Assembly (NCBI GenBank): GCA_937928585.1
Contig: CALEZK010000112.1
Span: 1 to 12,160, forward strand
DNA: 12,160 bases
Direction of reading: 5' to 3'
Source: an uncultured bacterium
Lineage (GTDB): Bacteria; Hydrogenedentota; Hydrogenedentia; Hydrogenedentales; SLHB01
Positions 1 through 6,907 of this stretch are shown in pieces. Positions within the stretch are counted from its first letter, which is position 1. Every line of letters begins with the position of its first letter. Below the pieces are notes generated by a model. That model did not search any database and was not told where the DNA came from. It saw only the letters and a list, made by a program, of their open reading frames with translations. The position numbers and the translations under genes were made by a program.

Positions 1-28
1 TTATAGGGATTGAGACGATTGACGACAG

Positions 29-1843
29 CTAAGGCTTCTTCCGATTAATTGTGTCCAGATACGACGCGGCATCTTTGAACCCAGATTGCAGCGCTGAAGC
101 GATATCTAGCTCGCGCCTCCCCTCCGCAACTCGACCGCTCTGGAGAAGCGCGAAGCCGTAGTTATGGCGCGCATCGGCATCGTTCGGCGCGCGCCGAACC
201 GCCTCCGCCAGAATCTCGAGAGCGCGGTTGTTGTCACCCGCCATACCCGCAACGATACCGAGGTTGATGCGCGCCCGAACCTGATTCTCATCAAGTTCGA
301 TTGCACGAAGCAGGTTGGATTCCGCCTGCGCGAGGTCGCCTTTCTCCAGATACACGTTCCCGAGATTGGCGAACGCGTCCGCGGGTTTGTCGTACTGTTC
401 CGTCGCCAACTTTAACCACGGAATCGCCTCATCATGGCGGCCCAGTTTCAAGAGCGCAGTGCCAAGATTAAAGGCGGCATCGCGCTGATTCGGGTTGAGT
501 TTCTGCACCCTCTCGAAATGCAGCACGGCGGCTGCGTGGTTTAACTCCTTTGTGTTCACCAGCCCAAGCACCGTGTGGGCCACGGCGCTGTTCGGCGAGA
601 CCGTAAGCGTGTGGGTGAACAAAGTTCTGCTGTCGCGCCAGTAGCGGCACTGCATATAGGTAAGTGGCGCGAGCACGGATATGGTGATGGCGAGGCCGAC
701 GATAGCCCAAATGCGAGGCGCGCGCAGCCGAATGAGTAGAACTTCCGAGGCAAACCAAATGCCGGCAATGAAGATGCCGAGCAATGGGGTATAGGTGTAC
801 CGGTCCGCCATTGCCTGATGTCCGATTTGCACAAGACCGATAACGGGGACCAGCGTTCCGACATACCAGAACCACCCTACAAATAAATACGGACGCTTAC
901 GCGCTTGCCACAAGGCGAGCGCCGTAAGCGAGAGCAGAATCAGCCCACAAACCAACACAGTGCCGATGGGGTGATCGACAAACGGATAGTTCGGCGCAAG
1001 ATCTCGCGGGAGGAGCATCTTGCCCAAGTAGGCGGCGTAGGCGACTATAGCGTTCTCGACACGCGGGAGGAACGGCGCCACCTCCAGCGAACGCGTTGCG
1101 CCAGTGGTTTGCTGCACAAGATATGTGAGCAACGAAAACGCCGCACTCATCACAAACAGCGGGATCTTTTCGACAACGAGGGCAGTCAGCCGTTTTTCGT
1201 TGTCGATTCTGCGCAAGGGCCAATAGTCCAACAGGAGAAACAGGAAGGGCAAGGTAACCGGCATGGGCTTGGCCAGGAGGGCCAACGCAAACCACAGGGC
1301 CGTGCGCGCGAAGGCGGCGATGCCGTGACCCCGTGCAAACTTGGTATACGCGCCCATCGCGAGGAACATAAAGAACGTGCTCAGCACATCCTTTCTTTCG
1401 GAAACCCACGCGACCGATTCGACGTGCAGGGGATGTACCGCGAAGAGGAGGGCAACGGCGAGGCTTCTGCGCCAAGCGCCGGTCATTAGCGTCAAGACGT
1501 GAAACAACAGACACGCATTCAGCACGTGAAAAAATAGATTCACGGCATGATGCCCCGCCGGCTGAAGGCCGAACAGGGTTACATCAAGCTGATGAGACAA
1601 TATTGTTAGCGGATGCCAGTTCGACGAAACGATTTCCGTTGCGGCATATCGAATGCCATCGAATGTGAGGCCCTGTGTTACACCCGGATTGTCTGTGACA
1701 TAAAGCGTGTCATCGTAGCGCAGAAAGTCGGCTTGAAGTACCGGAAGGAACGATGCAACGGTGACTGCGATGAGCAAGGCGTGTGCACGCCACTGCGTCG
1801 CCCTGGCCGGCGGCATCGTGGTATGCGACGAGACGCGGCCCAT
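29..1843 (-). CDS. TMTC-like GT-C membrane glycosyltransferase with C-terminal TPRs
   Basis: A 604-residue polytopic membrane protein. Residues 1 to about 415 hold many hydrophobic helices; from about 417 to 587 there are five 34-35-residue TPR units (each with the N/Y-x-G ... A ... A-l-l pattern). After the first helix (about 21-38) comes an acidic pair, D44-D45, in a YDD context, as in GT-C enzymes, where the acidic residue of the first external loop is catalytic. Further blocks, HAVNLFFHVLNACLLFH and AVHPLHVESVAWVSERKDVL, match the pattern of the eukaryotic TMTC O-mannosyltransferases and of many bacterial 'TPR' proteins related to them. From the family, a lipid-linked sugar donor and an extracytoplasmic acceptor are expected; the actual substrate is unknown. 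It is the last of three leftward genes and starts 6 bp after the phosphatase stop. A second in-frame ATG at residue 10 is a possible start. The family is fairly sure, the enzyme activity is inference. Confidence 0.82.
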   Translation of the reverse strand: MGRVSSHTTMPPARATQWRAHALLIAVTVASFLPVLQADFLRYDDTLYVTDNPGVTQGLTFDGIRYAATEIVSSNWHPLTILSHQLDVTLFGLQPAGHHAVNLFFHVLNACLLFHVLTLMTGAWRRSLAVALLFAVHPLHVESVAWVSERKDVLSTFFMFLAMGAYTKFARGHGIAAFARTALWFALALLAKPMPVTLPFLFLLLDYWPLRRIDNEKRLTALVVEKIPLFVMSAAFSLLTYLVQQTTGATRSLEVAPFLPRVENAIVAYAAYLGKMLLPRDLAPNYPFVDHPIGTVLVCGLILLSLTALALWQARKRPYLFVGWFWYVGTLVPVIGLVQIGHQAMADRYTYTPLLGIFIAGIWFASEVLLIRLRAPRIWAIVGLAITISVLAPLTYMQCRYWRDSRTLFTHTLTVSPNSAVAHTVLGLVNTKELNHAAAVLHFERVQKLNPNQRDAAFNLGTALLKLGRHDEAIPWLKLATEQYDKPADAFANLGNVYLEKGDLAQAESNLLRAIELDENQVRARINLGIVAGMAGDNNRALEILAEAVRRAPNDADARHNYGFALLQSGRVAEGRRELDIASALQSGFKDAASYLDTINRKKP

Positions 1844-1849
1844 GCGCGC

Positions 1850-2656
1850 CTAGGCCGGTTGCGCCATAAGTGCTGCGTGCAGATCCTGCACCGATTCGAA
1901 TACAAAATCGGGCATGCGGTCGATGGCCGACAAGTCTTCGCGCCGCGTTTCACCACTGAGGACGAGAATTGACGTAATACCCGCGTTGTAGGCCATTTGC
2001 ATGTCGGTGTAGGTCCGGTCTCCGATCATTGCGGTAGTTTTGGGCGAGCCGCCGAGTTTCTGCATGCCCATCTGCGCCATTGCCACGTTCGGTTTTCCGA
2101 TGAACGTCGGCGCGCGTCCAGAGCTTTCGAACAATAAGGCGGCCATGGCTCCGCAGTCCGGTATGTAGCCGTAGTCGGTTGGACAGACCTTGTCCGGGTT
2201 TGTTGCAAAGAAGGGAAGGCCCGCGCGCAAGAGCAGGCACGCGCGCTCGATTTTTGCGTAGGTCAGGGTGCGGTCAAACGCAAGGACAACGGCTTCCGGG
2301 TCCTCGCTGGCAAGGTGCAAGCCAGCTTCCCTGGCTTCCTGTTCGAACGACGGCGTGCCGACAATATAGACGCGGCGTAAGGGCGTTTCCGAAAGCAAGT
2401 ATCGGATGGTGGCTTCTCCGGAAGTTAGCACTTCGTCGGGGGTACAGGGTATACCCATTGCCGATAGCTTTCTGGCGTACGATTCAGCTTCCTTCGAGCT
2501 ATTGTTCGTGAAGAAGAGGAAGCGCCGGCCGGTATCCCGCAGGTGTTGCACGAACCCGGGCGCACCGGGAATTGTTCCCGGGCCAAGATAGATTGTGCCG
2601 TCAAGATCGAGCAGGAAATGCTTCAGCTTAGAGAGATCGGCGCTGCCTTGGGCCAC
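1850..2656 (-). CDS. HAD-IIA (NagD-like) sugar-phosphate phosphatase, GTG start
   Basis: All four HAD motifs are visible (numbered from the proposed GTG start, 268 residues): motif I LLDLDGT with nucleophile D17 and general acid D19, motif II FFTNNSS with T50, motif III lysine K188 in IGKPN, and motif IV IGDRTYTD with D213 and D218. The cap lies between motifs II and III, which with the TNNSS and GKPN blocks is the NagD / 4-nitrophenylphosphatase / phosphoglycolate phosphatase group (usual length 250-270). The reaction is hydrolysis of a small phosphate ester; the substrate cannot be read from sequence. The open frame extends upstream to an ATG at 2737, but that would overlap the upstream gene by about 80 bp and add a tail unlike the family, while the GTG at 2654-2656 lies one base after the upstream stop codon (2658-2660) and puts motif I at the usual distance. 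Cytoplasmic, no signal peptide. Probably translated by coupling with the upstream gene. Confidence 0.9.
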   Translation of the reverse strand: MAQGSADLSKLKHFLLDLDGTIYLGPGTIPGAPGFVQHLRDTGRRFLFFTNNSSKEAESYARKLSAMGIPCTPDEVLTSGEATIRYLLSETPLRRVYIVGTPSFEQEAREAGLHLASEDPEAVVLAFDRTLTYAKIERACLLLRAGLPFFATNPDKVCPTDYGYIPDCGAMAALLFESSGRAPTFIGKPNVAMAQMGMQKLGGSPKTTAMIGDRTYTDMQMAYNAGITSILVLSGETRREDLSAIDRMPDFVFESVQDLHAALMAQPA

Positions 2657-2657
2657 G

Positions 2658-3650
2658 CTAGCGAACTGCCTGCATCGTCGCGAAGCCACGAGAAACTGGA
2701 AAATCGCCGGGATATGGTTTGAATTCCACGTGGCCATCCATGAACAAGACGTTGCAACCGGCAGGTTCGTTATGATGGAAAATGGGGTTACCGGACGAGT
2801 CCTGCCTAATGGCGTCCCACATCACGGCCAATATTGGGTATCGCGCAACTTCATCCGACCGATCAACGCCAACTTCAACGACCAAAGCTGGATTATTGGC
2901 CTGTTCACTGAGCGGAAGCATCATGTACTTTAGCTCTTCGGCATGCGCGGGACCCAGTGCCTCAAGAATCTGCGATACGATAAACGCCTGACCGGAAACA
3001 CCTTGAATCATGTCATACGAATCGCTTCTCGTCACTTGCAACCGCTTGAGCAATGCAACGACCCCCGCGGGTCCGGACGCTGGCAACCCTGCCTGGCGGG
3101 CCATTTCCTGCGAAATCTGAAGGTCGCGATCGTTGGAATAGATTTGTTCGAAACCGAGATAGGTGTAACTTGCGCCGGGCCGCGTAATCGATCCCGTCGC
3201 ATCACACGATCCTTGAGCAATGCCGAAGACACCCGGATCGAGCCGGGGAGGTCTGAGCACAGCAGGCCCGAGCATAACCGGGGGTAGAATACCCGGCGCA
3301 TCGGGGCATGCCAGCAGCGTAAAATCCGTTGCATAGTCGGGGAAGATCAAGGGTACGGAAGGCGCAAAATCAAAGGCGTCGTCGATATTTGAGCATCCGG
3401 AGGCGTTGGAAGCGGCGCCATATGGCTCGAAACCATGTGGAGTTGGGTTGAGGCGGTCATTTTCCGAGCGATACTGGCTAAATATTTGACTCCATTGTTT
3501 TAAGTTCCCGGCGCAGGTCCGGTCTAGTACGGCGGTGCGGGTTGTTCGCAACACAGGGAGCACCAGCATCGTCGCGACCACGAACAACAACAGAATTACA
3601 AACAGCTCGCGCAGCGGAAGCCGCCGCTTTGACTTCACGTCGTCACCCAT
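2658..3650 (-). CDS. Type II pseudopilin-like protein with H-X11-DG C-terminal motif
   Basis: A 330-residue protein with a short basic N-terminus (KSKRR), one hydrophobic helix (about 16-34) and a large soluble domain. It has the layout of the pseudopilin-like proteins abundant in Planctomycetes and relatives: E15 at the position of pilin Glu+5, a CAGNLKQW block after the helix, and a C-terminal tail with H293, then 11 residues, then D305-G306 (NVLFMDGHVEF), followed by a YPG.FPVSRGFA end. It is odd in that the residue where pilin leader peptidase needs Gly (-1) is Arg (RR-LPLREL), so normal processing is doubtful. Function is unknown; it is probably membrane-anchored with the C-terminal domain outside. 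The start is supported by GAGGGG 8 bases upstream (3659-3664, minus strand). It is the first gene of a leftward trio with the phosphatase and TMTC-like genes, divergent from the ABC operon. Confidence 0.78.
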   Translation of the reverse strand: MGDDVKSKRRLPLRELFVILLLFVVATMLVLPVLRTTRTAVLDRTCAGNLKQWSQIFSQYRSENDRLNPTPHGFEPYGAASNASGCSNIDDAFDFAPSVPLIFPDYATDFTLLACPDAPGILPPVMLGPAVLRPPRLDPGVFGIAQGSCDATGSITRPGASYTYLGFEQIYSNDRDLQISQEMARQAGLPASGPAGVVALLKRLQVTRSDSYDMIQGVSGQAFIVSQILEALGPAHAEELKYMMLPLSEQANNPALVVEVGVDRSDEVARYPILAVMWDAIRQDSSGNPIFHHNEPAGCNVLFMDGHVEFKPYPGDFPVSRGFATMQAVR

Positions 3651-3658
3651 CCGTCAGA

Positions 3659-3664
3659 CCCCTC
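3659..3664 (-). promoter_or_regulatory. Ribosome binding site of the pseudopilin-like gene
   Basis: The minus strand reads GAGGGG, 8 bases before the ATG at 3650. It supports that ATG as the real start. Confidence 0.65.
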
Positions 3665-3746
3665 GTTTAATTCCAGCCCGTGAGTTTCGCACTCTTAAAA
3701 ACGCTGCGTCAAGGCGGTGTCTTGCGGACCAAGGCCATCGGGTTGC

Positions 3747-3762
3747 AAGTATACGTGTACTT
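3747..3762. promoter_or_regulatory. Operator-like 16-bp inverted repeat in the divergent intergenic region
   Basis: AAGTATACGTGTACTT is a dyad whose half-sites AAGTATAC and AAGTACAC (reverse strand) agree at 7 of 8 positions. It ends 18 bp before the ABC ATPase start codon and lies in the 130-bp gap between divergent genes (3651-3780). The size and position fit a site for a dimeric repressor, but no regulator gene is present in the window, so the binding protein is unknown. No clear -35/-10 pair or Shine-Dalgarno sequence could be fixed in this gap for the plus-strand operon. Confidence 0.4.
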
Positions 3763-3780
3763 ACTGGTACCATTCGCTTT

Positions 3781-4680
3781 ATGCCAGTCTGTCTACAGAC
3801 TGAAAATCTTGTGAAGCAGTACGGGGCGATAACGGCGGTGGGTGGCCTCTCGTTGGCGATCAACGAGGGAGAGGTGTTTGGCCTTTTGGGCCCCAACGGT
3901 GCCGGCAAGAGCACGACCCTGTACATGCTTTGCGGTCTCGTCACGCCAACCAGCGGCAGCGTGACGCTGTTCGGTCGTGACCTTCATGACAACTTCATCC
4001 CGGTTATCTCCCGGGTGGGCATCCTGACGGAGCGGCCTGCTTTCTACAACCACTTATCCATCCGCCGAAACATGCAACTCCTTGCCATGCTTGGACATAA
4101 GGATGTGAATATTGACCGGGCGCTTGACCGGGTGGGCCTCTTGAACGTCGCCCAGCGGAGGGTGGGCACCCTGTCGCACGGAATGCGACAGCGTCTGGGG
4201 CTTGCTCAAGCGCTACTTTCCGAGCCCGAGCTCGTTATTCTCGACGAGCCGACGGCAGGGCTGGATCCGGAATCGACACAGGAGATTCTGCAACTGTTGC
4301 GGTTTCTTGCGGACGAGGCCAAGGTTACGGTCATTTTTTCGAGCCACCAGCTCCAGGAGGTCGAGTATCTCTGCGATCGTGTAGGCGTCATTAACCAGGG
4401 GAAACTCGTTGCGTGTGAAGAGGTCGAGAATCTCCTGTCTTACGATCCGTCGCAGGTTGACGTGTTGGTCGATTCGCTCGAATCCGCATCGAAACGATTG
4501 GCGGAGCAATCCTGGGTAAAATCTGTTGAGAATGCAAAGGGGCGACTCCGGGTGCACTTGAATGGCGGTACGGTACATCAACTTACGGCATTCCTCGTCA
4601 GCTCTGGCTACAAAGTTTCGGGGATCATGCCGCGCCAGCGAACGCTGCAGGAATACTTCCTGAAGGTATTGAACCGATGA
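3781..4680 (+). CDS. ABC-2 type transporter ATP-binding protein
   Basis: A 299-residue ABC ATPase of the NatA/CcmA/GldA-like class. It shows Walker A GPNGAGKST (37-45), a Q-loop position occupied by Glu (E84 in LTERPAFY, as is common in this class), the signature LSHGMRQRL (131-139), Walker B LVILDEP with catalytic E156, D-loop GLD (160-162) and the switch His H189 in FSSHQ. The last 100 residues are the usual C-terminal extension of ABC-2 ATPases, ending in a TLQEYFLKV element. It should power the permease encoded next, from the cytoplasmic face. The open frame reaches back to 3535, but that part overlaps the divergent gene and has no ATPase similarity; the ATG at 3781 places the first strand (LQTENLVKQYG) correctly. 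No good ribosome binding site precedes it. It overlaps the permease by ATGA at 4677-4680. Confidence 0.94.
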   Translation: MPVCLQTENLVKQYGAITAVGGLSLAINEGEVFGLLGPNGAGKSTTLYMLCGLVTPTSGSVTLFGRDLHDNFIPVISRVGILTERPAFYNHLSIRRNMQLLAMLGHKDVNIDRALDRVGLLNVAQRRVGTLSHGMRQRLGLAQALLSEPELVILDEPTAGLDPESTQEILQLLRFLADEAKVTVIFSSHQLQEVEYLCDRVGVINQGKLVACEEVENLLSYDPSQVDVLVDSLESASKRLAEQSWVKSVENAKGRLRVHLNGGTVHQLTAFLVSSGYKVSGIMPRQRTLQEYFLKVLNR

Positions 4681-5468
4681 TTGATCGGATCGCCACGGCA
4701 TATCTTGTCGAACTGCTGAAAGCGCTGCGCTGGAAATTCACTTTCATCGGGCCAGTGTTTGTGATCATCCTCGTTGCGCTTGCGCCGCTGTTGCATCCGG
4801 TGGGAGGAGAAGATCAGAACTCATACCGATTCATCGCGTTTGCGACATCATCCTCGCTTAACCTTCTCGGAATATTCCTGTCGCTCAGTTATTGCGCAGG
4901 ATTGGTTTCAACGGAGGCGTCCAGTGGCACGATTCGACTTGTACTTACGAGGCCGCTGTTTCGTCACGAATTCATTATAGCGAAACTTTTGACCGGGGCG
5001 ACCTATGCATTCGTGCTTACACTTGCCGCCGCCGTGACATCGTGGTCCATGGCGCTAACGCTCGGCAATCTGTCCGCGGTGGAGTATGGTGGAGAAGTCG
5101 TGCACACCAGCGGCAGCATGATTCGCGCATACGCGCTGGGATATCTTGTTGCGTTTGCGCCGCAGTTTGCATTTGTCTCGTTTGCGGTGATGATCTCGAC
5201 GCTCGTTCGCAACACCGGCGCGGCAGTGATTACGGCAATCGGAATATGGATAGTCAGCGACGCGGTGAAGTATCCATTGCGAATCGACAAGTACTTATTT
5301 GGATCGTATGTAGACATGCCTTGGAGCGTATTTCGCGCGCAGGCTGAAGGATCGCTTGCGGAATGGACGCCGGACCTCTACTGGTGCATGGGCACTTCGG
5401 CGGGAGCGGCACTGGTATTTTGCGCCGTTGCGATTTTTAGTTTGCACCGCCGCAATTTGCACGGATGA
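4677..5468 (+). CDS. ABC-2 type transporter permease
   Basis: A 263-residue membrane protein with about six helices (near 21-40, 53-78, 103-130, 150-175, 179-197 and 235-255). Between helices 2 and 3 it has the typical ABC-2 coupling region: E80 and S83-G84-T85 followed by a TRPLFRHEFIIAKL segment (compare E...GT...llt.Pv.R...l.aKl in the family). It is a single-domain permease, so it probably works as a dimer with two copies of the ATPase. It starts at an ATGA overlap with the ATPase and ends at an ATGA overlap with the first FG-GAP gene. A GAAGG lies 10 bases upstream of its start. The transported substrate cannot be read from the sequence; the coupled repeat proteins suggest an envelope role. 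Confidence 0.9.
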   Translation: MIDRIATAYLVELLKALRWKFTFIGPVFVIILVALAPLLHPVGGEDQNSYRFIAFATSSSLNLLGIFLSLSYCAGLVSTEASSGTIRLVLTRPLFRHEFIIAKLLTGATYAFVLTLAAAVTSWSMALTLGNLSAVEYGGEVVHTSGSMIRAYALGYLVAFAPQFAFVSFAVMISTLVRNTGAAVITAIGIWIVSDAVKYPLRIDKYLFGSYVDMPWSVFRAQAEGSLAEWTPDLYWCMGTSAGAALVFCAVAIFSLHRRNLHG

Positions 5469-6907
5469 TAGCGCTCGTCCCCATACTGGCAGTTTCTGCC
5501 GTTGTTTTTGTCGAACAGCCGATTGATGACTACTTGATGGATCATTTTGGACAGGTCGTCAATTCTCGGTACGCCGATATGGACGGTGATGGCGAGAACG
5601 ATATCATTACGCCAACTTCTGTTGCCTTTCAGCGCGCGGGCAGCTTTCCGCGAGCGCAGCAAACTCCACTGCCGAAACTTGGGGCAGATGCAATCGCGGA
5701 CGTTTGGAAGAACGAGATATTCGTATTGACGCCGGAACGAATAGAAGTTCTGCGCTGGTCCGACTCCGGTTGGCAGCGAACATTGAGCCAGCCGATGACT
5801 TGGCCCGCCGATCACGAGGGTACCAACTCATCTGAAAACGAGACGATGAAGTTCGAGCGGTTTTTGCGTGATCTCGATGGGGATGACCGGCCGGAGGTAG
5901 TCCGCACTGCGCCAGACGGTGTACATGTATACTCCCGCCGAGACCTTTTTTACGAGCCGTCCGCGGTTTGGCCGGTATTCCAGCGTCCTGTTGCAGGTAT
6001 CACTACGACGGCGTTATGGCCAGCATCGCAGCGCGCCATTGCATTGCCAACACTTCGCGCGCTGGGGACGGTCGAACTCACCGGTAACGCGGTTAAGGTC
6101 ATTCAAGTTGAATCGATGGGGAGCAGACATCATCGGGTGCGCCAACTTGAATACACGTTCGATGCTTCCAATCAATTTGCATTAACTTCCGCGCCGGTCT
6201 CCGTAGGAACAACAAACACGGTCGATCATGGTTTCGATCCGGTTCGGCTGAACGACGATGCCGTTATTGATCTGCTTCGCGTGAGAATCGTGGGTGAGAC
6301 GCCGCCGCCCTTGTCGACACCGATTGTCGAGACCACAGTGTCGACCTCCGCGGGTAAATCGTTCTTCTCGGTGCGAAGTCTTGGGCCGAAACCCTTCCAA
6401 TCGATCACTGATTACAATAGTGACGGAAGAATCGATCTTGTGTCCGAAACAAAGTCGCTTGTTGAAGGGGGCATTCGGGAAACACTGGTGCGCGGCCTTA
6501 CGCGAAAAGAAGTTGACCTCCGGCTGGAAGTACGCCTGCAGAACGAATCGGGCGAATTCTCTCAAGAGCCAAGTTTCGCCCAGAAGTTCACGATTGAGCT
6601 TGATAAACCGCCAGTGAGCCAATCGGAGATGTTTGCCGATTTCCATCATGGAAGATTGCTGTCACTGGCCGGAGATTTCGATGGCGACGGCACGAGAGAT
6701 GCGGCGATTCGCGACAGACCCAATCGGCTTGTGGTACGTCGAGGTTCCGCGGCGGGAATTGCGTCTACCGCTTTAGCATCGGTCGCATTTCCGAACGTCG
6801 GGACTTTTCGAGTCGCGGACATCGACGGCGATGGCCGTTCCGATCTTTTGATAATGGACGATGCGTTAAATCAGATCGTATACCTTTCGCGAGACGCCCA
6901 ACCATGA
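5465..6907 (+). CDS. FG-GAP/VCBS-like repeat protein, membrane-anchored or secreted (first of pair)
   Basis: A 480-residue protein with a hydrophobic N-terminus (residues 2-16) that has almost no positive charge and no clear signal peptidase site, so it is either a short signal or an anchor. The rest is beta-rich with repeated Asp loops of the FG-GAP / EF-hand-like type D-x-D-x-D-G-x-x-D: residues 38-46 (DMDGDGEND), 136-144, a degenerate one at 263-269, 316-324 (DYNSDGRID), 404-412 (DFDGDGTRD) and 452-460 (DIDGDGRSD). In known families such loops bind calcium and the blades form a beta-propeller. It is joined to the permease and to the next repeat gene by ATGA overlaps, with no good Shine-Dalgarno of its own, so translation probably depends on coupling. 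No catalytic motif is seen. It could be a partner subunit of the exporter on the outer face of the membrane; this is inference. Confidence 0.8.
   Translation: MIALVPILAVSAVVFVEQPIDDYLMDHFGQVVNSRYADMDGDGENDIITPTSVAFQRAGSFPRAQQTPLPKLGADAIADVWKNEIFVLTPERIEVLRWSDSGWQRTLSQPMTWPADHEGTNSSENETMKFERFLRDLDGDDRPEVVRTAPDGVHVYSRRDLFYEPSAVWPVFQRPVAGITTTALWPASQRAIALPTLRALGTVELTGNAVKVIQVESMGSRHHRVRQLEYTFDASNQFALTSAPVSVGTTNTVDHGFDPVRLNDDAVIDLLRVRIVGETPPPLSTPIVETTVSTSAGKSFFSVRSLGPKPFQSITDYNSDGRIDLVSETKSLVEGGIRETLVRGLTRKEVDLRLEVRLQNESGEFSQEPSFAQKFTIELDKPPVSQSEMFADFHHGRLLSLAGDFDGDGTRDAAIRDRPNRLVVRRGSAAGIASTALASVAFPNVGTFRVADIDGDGRSDLLIMDDALNQIVYLSRDAQP

Noticed and set aside
905..1489. 194-codon plus-strand open frame opposite the TMTC-like gene
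   Set aside because: It lies wholly antisense to a well-supported gene, is extremely rich in Arg/Glu/Gln/Gly, has no recognisable domain and fits a composition-driven shadow frame.
3707..3773. Candidate promoters in the divergent gap (TTGACG on the minus strand at 3707-3712; TTGCAA on the plus strand at 3743-3748)
   Set aside because: Neither has an acceptable -10 box at 16-18 bp, so no promoter was called.
3535..3780. N-terminal extension of the ABC ATPase frame
   Set aside because: It overlaps the divergent gene, is Arg/Ser/Thr-rich with no ATPase similarity, and the ATG at 3781 gives the normal family start.
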